Below are positions 39,421 to 44,289 of a stretch of DNA of 44,289 bases, piece after piece. Made by a program: the position numbers and the translations under genes. The notes beneath the pieces were generated by a model. The model searched no databases. It had not been told where the DNA came from and saw only the letters and a program-made list of their open reading frames with translations. The stretch spans positions 1 to 44,289 of the forward strand of contig JANXTM010000236.1 in assembly GCA_025352405.1 (NCBI GenBank). The letters are read 5' to 3'. Within the stretch, counting starts at the first letter, position 1. Every line of letters begins with the position of its first letter. The stretch is from Polaromonas sp. GTDB lineage: Bacteria > Pseudomonadota > Gammaproteobacteria > Burkholderiales > Burkholderiaceae_C.

Positions 39421-41577
39421 ATGGTTGAAATAGAACTCGACGGACAAAAAGTGGGCGTGCCGGAAGGCAGCACAATCATGCATGCGGCTGACAAAGCAGG
39501 GACTTACATCCCACACTTTTGCTACCACAAGAAGTTGTCGATCGCTGCAAATTGCCGCATGTGTCTTGTCGATGTTGAGAAAGCGCCCAAGCCCATGCCG
39601 GCTTGCGCCACGCCTGTGTCGCAGGGAATGATCGTTCACACAAAAAACGACAAAGCCATCAAAGCCCAAAAGGGCGTGATGGAATTCCTGTTGATCAATC
39701 ATCCGCTGGATTGCCCGATTTGCGACCAGGGGGGCGAGTGCCAGTTGCAGGATTTGGCTGTTGGTTACGGCGCCAGTGCTTCCCGTTATGACGAAGAAAA
39801 ACGGGTTGTATTTCACAAAGACGTCGGGCCGCTGGTTTCCATGCAGGAAATGAGCCGCTGTATCCACTGCACGCGTTGTGTGCGCTTTGGACAGGAAGTA
39901 GCTGGTGTGATGGAGCTGGGTATGTCCCATCGCGGCGAGTACGCCGAAATAGAGACCTTTGTCGGTATGTCGGTCGACTCCGAGCTGTCTGGAAACATGA
40001 TTGACATCTGCCCGGTCGGCGCGCTGACAAGCAAGCCGTTCCGTTACAGCGCCCGTACATGGGAGCTATCACGCCGCAAGTCTGTGAGTCCGCATGACTC
40101 AACTGGTGCCAACCTGATTGTTCAGGTCAAAGGTAACAAGGTCATGCGCGTGGTGCCTCTGGAAAATGAAGACGTCAATGAATGCTGGATTGCTGATCGC
40201 GACCGCTTCTCATATGAAGCCTTGAACAGTGACGAGCGCCTGACCAGCCCCATGCTCAAGCAGGGCGGTGAGTGGAAGACTGTTGATTGGCAGACTGCAC
40301 TTGAATATGTCGCCAACGGTCTCAAGCAGATTAAGGCAGACCATGGCGCTGACAGCGTCGGTACGCTGGTCAGCCCGCACAGTACGCTGGAAGAGTTGTA
40401 TCTTGCGGCATCACTGATGCGCGGGTTGGGCAGTGACAACGTGGATTACCGGTTGCGTCATGCAGAGTTTTCAGACTTTACTTCGGTCCGCTGGCTGGGG
40501 ACAAGCATTGCCTCTCTGTCGCATCTGCAACGCGTGTTGGTGGTTGGTTCCAACCTGCGGAAGGACCATCCACTGTTCGCGCAGCGTATCCGCCAGTCGG
40601 TTCGCAAAGGTTGCAAACTGAGTGTTGTCAACTCTCACAGGGAGCTTTCCGCTGCTGATGCCTGGGCCATGCCGATTTCTAATCTGCTTGTTGCAGCACA
40701 TGACACCTGGGCTCAGTCATTGGCTGATGTTGCTACAGCCATTGCTCTCGACAAGGGCATATCGGCACCCGCTGCAGGGCAGGCCACTGATGCAGCAAAA
40801 GCTATCGCGAAGTCCTTGCTTGGAGGGGATCGTAAAGCTGTTTTGTTGGGCAATGCTGCAGCGCACCATGCCAATGCTTCCAGCCTTTTGGCACTTGCAA
40901 ATTGGATCGGTGAGCAAACTGGTGCAACGGTCGGTTACCTGACGGAAGCTGCCAACACAGTGGGTGCCCAACTGGTGGGAGCCATGCCCGGAGGTCGCGG
41001 GTTGAATGCCAGCCAGATGCTGAGCGGCAAGCTCAAGGCCGTCGTTTTGCTCAATAACGAGCCAGAATTTGACTCGGCGTTCGGTGCTGACGTACACACC
41101 TCGATGAGTGCTGTGCAAATGGTCGTGACACTCAGCCCCTTCAAAGCCAATATGCGCTTTAGCGACGTACTGTTGCCTATTGCGCCGTTCACCGAGACAC
41201 CTGGTACGTTTGTAAATGCCGAGGGCCGGGTTCAAGCTTTCCACGCAGTTGTAAAACCCTTGGGTGATGCCCGCCCTGCCTGGAAAGTCCTGCGCGTGCT
41301 GGCAAACTTGTTGGGTCTGCCAGGTTTCGATTTTGAATCGGCACAGGATGTGGTCAAGCAAATCCCCGGAATCAAGTTGTCACACGTATCTGCTGACAAA
41401 CTCGACAACTTTTGCAGCACCGTCATTTCGACTGCAACAGGTGACATTGGCTTACCAGCTGTTGCCAGTATTTACCAGCTTGACGGTTTGGTCAGACGCG
41501 CTACGTCTTTACAGCTGACGGCAGATGCTCGTCAAACTGCGAGCTTCGAAGGCGTGCAGCAGGAAGTCGCAGCATGA
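39421..41577 (+). CDS. nuoG: NADH-quinone oxidoreductase subunit G
   Basis: The 718-residue subunit carries several Fe-S clusters of the electron wire. In order: a [2Fe-2S] ferredoxin-like region ([27 protein letters not shown]), the [18 protein letters not shown] segment, and [17 protein letters not shown], then the molybdopterin-type domain that has lost its cofactor ([17 protein letters not shown] onward). The ATG at 39421 gives the canonical [18 protein letters not shown]; a longer frame overlapping nuoF is rejected. The stop overlaps nuoH (ATGA). Confidence 0.98.
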   Translation: MVEIELDGQKVGVPEGSTIMHAADKAGTYIPHFCYHKKLSIAANCRMCLVDVEKAPKPMPACATPVSQGMIVHTKNDKAIKAQKGVMEFLLINHPLDCPICDQGGECQLQDLAVGYGASASRYDEEKRVVFHKDVGPLVSMQEMSRCIHCTRCVRFGQEVAGVMELGMSHRGEYAEIETFVGMSVDSELSGNMIDICPVGALTSKPFRYSARTWELSRRKSVSPHDSTGANLIVQVKGNKVMRVVPLENEDVNECWIADRDRFSYEALNSDERLTSPMLKQGGEWKTVDWQTALEYVANGLKQIKADHGADSVGTLVSPHSTLEELYLAASLMRGLGSDNVDYRLRHAEFSDFTSVRWLGTSIASLSHLQRVLVVGSNLRKDHPLFAQRIRQSVRKGCKLSVVNSHRELSAADAWAMPISNLLVAAHDTWAQSLADVATAIALDKGISAPAAGQATDAAKAIAKSLLGGDRKAVLLGNAAAHHANASSLLALANWIGEQTGATVGYLTEAANTVGAQLVGAMPGGRGLNASQMLSGKLKAVVLLNNEPEFDSAFGADVHTSMSAVQMVVTLSPFKANMRFSDVLLPIAPFTETPGTFVNAEGRVQAFHAVVKPLGDARPAWKVLRVLANLLGLPGFDFESAQDVVKQIPGIKLSHVSADKLDNFCSTVISTATGDIGLPAVASIYQLDGLVRRATSLQLTADARQTASFEGVQQEVAA

Positions 41578-42647
41578 TCGATGCAATCCACTCCTTTGGA
41601 CAAGGTTTGGCGGGCGGCATGTGGCCAGCTACGGTTTGGCCAGTACTGTGGACGCTCATCAAGATCGTTTGTGTGCTGCTGCCGCTGATGGCATGTGTAG
41701 CCTACCTCACGCTGTGGGAGCGCAAGGCAATCGGTTTTACGCAAATCCGGCTTGGTCCGAACCGCGTCGGTCCATTCGGTTTGCTGCAACCGATTGCTGA
41801 TGCGCTCAAGTTGCTGACCAAGGAGATCATTATCCCGACGGCAGCGAGCAAGGGTTTGTTTGTGCTCGGCCCTATCATGACAATTATGCCGGCTCTGGCG
41901 GCCTGGGCCGTCATACCGTTTGGGCCTGATATTGCATTGGCCAACATCAACGCGGGCTTGCTTTTTTTGATGGCCATCACTTCGCTGGAAGTCTACGGGG
42001 TAATCATTGCTGGCTGGGCATCTAATTCAAAGTACGCCTTTTTAGGTGCCATGCGTGCTTCAGCACAAATGGTGAGCTACGAAATTGCGATGGGCTTCTG
42101 TCTCGTCGTGGTGTTGATGGTGTCTGGCAGCTTGAACATGACCGATATTGTCATGAGCCAGGGCAAGGGAATGGCCGCCAATCAGGGCCTGGGGATCCTG
42201 TCATGGAACTGGCTGCCACTGCTGCCTATCTTTGTGGTGTACTTTATCTCTGGTCTGGCTGAAACTAACCGACATCCGTTCGATGTCGTTGAAGGCGAGT
42301 CCGAAATCGTTGCTGGTCACATGGTCGAGTATTCGGGCATGGCCTTCGCTATGTTCTTCCTCGCTGAATACGCCAACATGTGGCTTGTGGCCATATTGGC
42401 TGTTCTGCTATTTCTCGGCGGCTGGTTACCACCCTTCGAGTTTCTGAGTTTCATTCCAGGCTGGATCTGGCTCGGCGCAAAAACTTTTGTGGTTGTCACC
42501 ATGTTCCTCTGGGTACGTGCCACGTTTCCACGCTTTCGTTATGACCAGATCATGCGTCTTGGCTGGAAAATATTCATACCCGTGACGCTGGTCTGGCTGG
42601 TGGTTGTGGGTACCTGGATGCAAACCTCTTACAACATCTGGAAATAG
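41574..42647 (+). CDS. nuoH: NADH-quinone oxidoreductase subunit H
   Basis: The 357-residue membrane subunit with about eight helices joins the peripheral and membrane arms and forms the quinone channel entry. Conserved loops are [20 protein letters not shown] and the acidic [20 protein letters not shown] followed by [19 protein letters not shown]. These glutamates are implicated in proton coupling. It overlaps nuoG by four bases. A 143-base gap with a dispersed repeat separates it from nuoI. Confidence 0.98.
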   Translation: MIDAIHSFGQGLAGGMWPATVWPVLWTLIKIVCVLLPLMACVAYLTLWERKAIGFTQIRLGPNRVGPFGLLQPIADALKLLTKEIIIPTAASKGLFVLGPIMTIMPALAAWAVIPFGPDIALANINAGLLFLMAITSLEVYGVIIAGWASNSKYAFLGAMRASAQMVSYEIAMGFCLVVVLMVSGSLNMTDIVMSQGKGMAANQGLGILSWNWLPLLPIFVVYFISGLAETNRHPFDVVEGESEIVAGHMVEYSGMAFAMFFLAEYANMWLVAILAVLLFLGGWLPPFEFLSFIPGWIWLGAKTFVVVTMFLWVRATFPRFRYDQIMRLGWKIFIPVTLVWLVVVGTWMQTSYNIWK

Positions 42648-42650
42648 CAT

Positions 42651-42745
42651 GAGCCCCCACGTTCGCTCACTTCGTGTAGCTCTCTGCCCCCCGAGGGGGC
42701 TGCTGCAACTGCGGTCTGGCAAAGCCAGTCCCGCGGCCCCTGCTT
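42651..42745. repeat. Dispersed repeat between nuoH and nuoI
   Basis: GAGCCCCCACGTTCGCTCAC continues with TTCGTGTAGCTCTCTGCCCC and the palindrome GCCCCCCGAGGGGGC, then GGTCTGGCAAAGCCAG. This order (CCCACG-TCGCTCACTTCGTG-GCTC-TGCCCCCCGAGGGGGC) is a widespread intergenic repeat in Comamonadaceae as I remember it. Its insertion inside the nuo operon must be tolerated by transcription. Copy number needs a genome search. Confidence 0.7.
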
Positions 42746-42790
42746 GCATCAACGCATCGCCGGCAAGCGCCATCCCCGCAGGAAATTGAT

Positions 42791-43288
42791 ATGTCCACCG
42801 TAGCTTCCATCAAAGATTTTGCGTCTAGCTTCATGTTGACCGAGTTGTTCAAGGGCATGGCCTTGACAGGAAAGTACATGTTCCGCCGCAAAATCACGAT
42901 TCAGTTCCCCGAAGAAAAAACGCCGCAAAGCCCGCGTTTCCGCGGCTTGCATGCCTTGCGTCGGTATGAAAACGGGGAGGAGCGCTGCATCGCCTGCAAG
43001 CTCTGTGAGGCGGTTTGTCCCGCGATGGCCATCACCATTGAATCCGATGTTCGCGAAGATGGTAGCCGCCGCACTTCACGATACGACATTGATTTGACTA
43101 AATGCATATTTTGCGGCTTTTGCGAAGAAAGTTGTCCGGTCGACTCCATAGTAGAAACACATATTTTTGAATATCACGGCGAAAAGCGCGGTGATTTGTA
43201 TTTCACGAAAGAAATGTTGCTTGCGGTAGGTGACCGTTATGAAACTGAAATTGCGGCCAACCGCGCGGCCGATGCAAAGTTCCGCTGA
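42791..43288 (+). CDS. nuoI: NADH-quinone oxidoreductase subunit I
   Basis: The 165-residue ferredoxin-like subunit carries two [4Fe-4S] clusters (N6a, N6b). The two motifs are [16 protein letters not shown] and [16 protein letters not shown], each CxxCxxCxxxCP. It begins with an amphipathic helix ([20 protein letters not shown]) that lies on the membrane. It stands 143 bases after nuoH, the largest gap in the operon, because of an inserted repeat. Confidence 0.98.
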   Translation: MSTVASIKDFASSFMLTELFKGMALTGKYMFRRKITIQFPEEKTPQSPRFRGLHALRRYENGEERCIACKLCEAVCPAMAITIESDVREDGSRRTSRYDIDLTKCIFCGFCEESCPVDSIVETHIFEYHGEKRGDLYFTKEMLLAVGDRYETEIAANRAADAKFR

Positions 43289-43329
43289 ACATTCCCACGC
43301 AGTAGCCACAAGAAGGAATCCAGAACAAC

Positions 43330-43971
43330 ATGGACGCTAAAACAGGTCTTTTTTATGTCTTTGCCGCCCTGCTGCTTTTTGCAGCATTCCGGGTGATCAC
43401 TGCGCGGAACCCGGTACATGCTGCGCTGTACCTCGTACTCGCATTCTTTCAGGCTGCCGCCATCTGGATTTTGCTCAAGGCCGAATTTTTGGCCATCGCA
43501 CTGGTGCTTGTGTATGTGGGCGCCGTAATGGTCCTGTTTCTGTTTGTGGTGATGATGCTGGATATCAACCTTGACGGCGTTCGCCAGGGTTTCTGGAAGC
43601 ACTTTCCTCTGGCCGGCACAGTAGGTGCCGTCATCGCGCTGGAAATGTCCTATGTGTTGATAGGCGGCTTTCGGGAACCACCCAAAGCAGCATCTGCTGT
43701 GGGCCAGATTGGTGCGCAAGTCTCCAATACAAAGGAGTTGGGCAAGGTTCTTTATTCAGAATACCTTTACCCGCTGGAAATCGCTGCCGTTATTTTGCTG
43801 GTAGCCATCATCGCCGCCATTGCATTGACCCTGCGTGAGCGTAAAGACTCAAAATCACAAAACCCGTCAGAGCAGGTGCGGGTCAAACGCGCAGACCGCG
43901 TGACGCTGGTCAAAATGAAGTCTGTCATGCCAGAAGTCATCGCTCCGGCTATTGAGGAGAAAAAGGCATGA
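43330..43971 (+). CDS. nuoJ: NADH-quinone oxidoreductase subunit J
   Basis: The 213-residue membrane subunit has five helices, beginning [20 protein letters not shown] and including the conserved third helix [20 protein letters not shown] with a pi-bulge tyrosine/glycine. The C-terminal 50 residues form a charged cytoplasmic tail ([20 protein letters not shown]). The stop overlaps nuoK by four bases. Confidence 0.97.
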   Translation: MDAKTGLFYVFAALLLFAAFRVITARNPVHAALYLVLAFFQAAAIWILLKAEFLAIALVLVYVGAVMVLFLFVVMMLDINLDGVRQGFWKHFPLAGTVGAVIALEMSYVLIGGFREPPKAASAVGQIGAQVSNTKELGKVLYSEYLYPLEIAAVILLVAIIAAIALTLRERKDSKSQNPSEQVRVKRADRVTLVKMKSVMPEVIAPAIEEKKA

Positions 43972-44276
43972 CACTAACACTGGGACACTTTCTTTCGTTG
44001 GGTGCGATGCTGTTTGCCTTGTCAGTCATCGGTATTTTTCTGAACCGAAAAAACCTCATTATTTTGTTGATGGCCATTGAACTCATGCTTCTGGCTGTCA
44101 ATATGAATTTTGTCGCCTTCTCGTACTACCTGAATGACATGGCTGGCCAGATTTTTGTGTTCTTCATTCTGACGGTTGCGGCTGCTGAATCAGCCATTGG
44201 TTTGGCGATTCTCGTTTTGCTGTTCCGCAACAAGTCCAGCATCAACGTTGATGAACTCAACACCCTCAAGGGTTAA
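43968..44276 (+). CDS. nuoK: NADH-quinone oxidoreductase subunit K
   Basis: The 102-residue MrpC-like subunit has three helices. The conserved glutamates of the proton path lie in [20 protein letters not shown] and [19 protein letters not shown]. The start overlaps nuoJ (ATGA), and nuoL begins seven bases after the stop. Confidence 0.98.
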   Translation: MTLTLGHFLSLGAMLFALSVIGIFLNRKNLIILLMAIELMLLAVNMNFVAFSYYLNDMAGQIFVFFILTVAAAESAIGLAILVLLFRNKSSINVDELNTLKG

Positions 44277-44283
44277 TTAGAAA

Positions 44284-44289
44284 ATGAGT
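44284..44289 (+). CDS. nuoL: NADH-quinone oxidoreductase subunit L, first two codons
   Basis: ATGAGT at the window edge lies seven bases after nuoK, where nuoL is expected in this conserved operon. The assignment rests on gene order alone. Confidence 0.55.

Noticed and set aside
1-44289. CRISPR array, prophage, rRNA operon or biosynthetic cluster
   Set aside because: No spaced direct repeats, phage structural genes, rRNA sequence or secondary-metabolite enzymes are visible.

Overview
The window is chromosomal DNA from a betaproteobacterium of order Burkholderiales, most likely family Comamonadaceae near Rhodoferax/Polaromonas. The evidence is the gene order tpiA-secG-tRNA-Leu-nuoABCDEFGHIJK, the gene order of the nitrate cluster, the moderate-to-high GC, and short dispersed repeats of a kind I recall from that family. 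No database was available, so every name rests on reading the translated sequence.

Layout. (1) 1-1193: a decayed mobile region. It holds an IS3-type insertion sequence cut by the window edge, a C-terminal piece of a type III restriction endonuclease, a fragment of a small element gene, an intact tRNA-Arg(UCU), and a 5' fragment of a second, different tRNA-Arg(UCU) broken at the anticodon loop. (2) 1217-3636: tRNA-Pro with its terminator, a YfcG-like glutathione transferase, a secreted metallophosphoesterase-like protein and a small TIGR03643-type protein. (3) 3660-20668: a nitrate/nitrite assimilation cluster of about 17 kb. (4) 20777-25080: an HTH-receiver fusion, then a tightly overlapping operon of a single-domain response regulator, a 67-residue protein and a large PAS histidine kinase. 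(5) 25174-33924: housekeeping and accessory genes (tsaD, hsp20, an amino-acid-type binding protein, an aminotransferase, rpsO, pnp, a quinone oxidoreductase, tpiA). (6) 33953-44289: secG, tRNA-Leu(GAG) and the complex I operon nuoA to the first codons of nuoL.

How the nitrate cluster works. Nitrate enters through an ABC system (nrtA-nrtB-nrtD) and an MFS carrier. It is reduced to nitrite by a 959-residue molybdopterin reductase, and nitrite is reduced to ammonia by NirB/NirD. CobA, at the end of the same operon, makes precorrin-2 for the siroheme that NirB needs. I find good sigma-54 (-24/-12) promoters in front of nirB, the MFS carrier and nrtA, with one NtrC-like site upstream of the carrier. 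The nrtA transcript has a leader with an ANTAR-type hairpin followed by a strong intrinsic terminator, the expected target of the NasT-like antiterminator encoded just upstream. Together these indicate dual control: nitrogen limitation (NtrC/sigma-54) and nitrate (NasT). A PP2C phosphatase-Ser/Thr kinase fusion and two HupE/UreJ membrane proteins lie inside the cluster and are its least understood parts.

Items most worth a second look are the tRNA-Arg replacement at the left end, the missing in-frame ATG of nasT, the kinase/phosphatase with nested inverted repeats over its start, the nrtA leader, and the receiver operon with its unexplained small protein.
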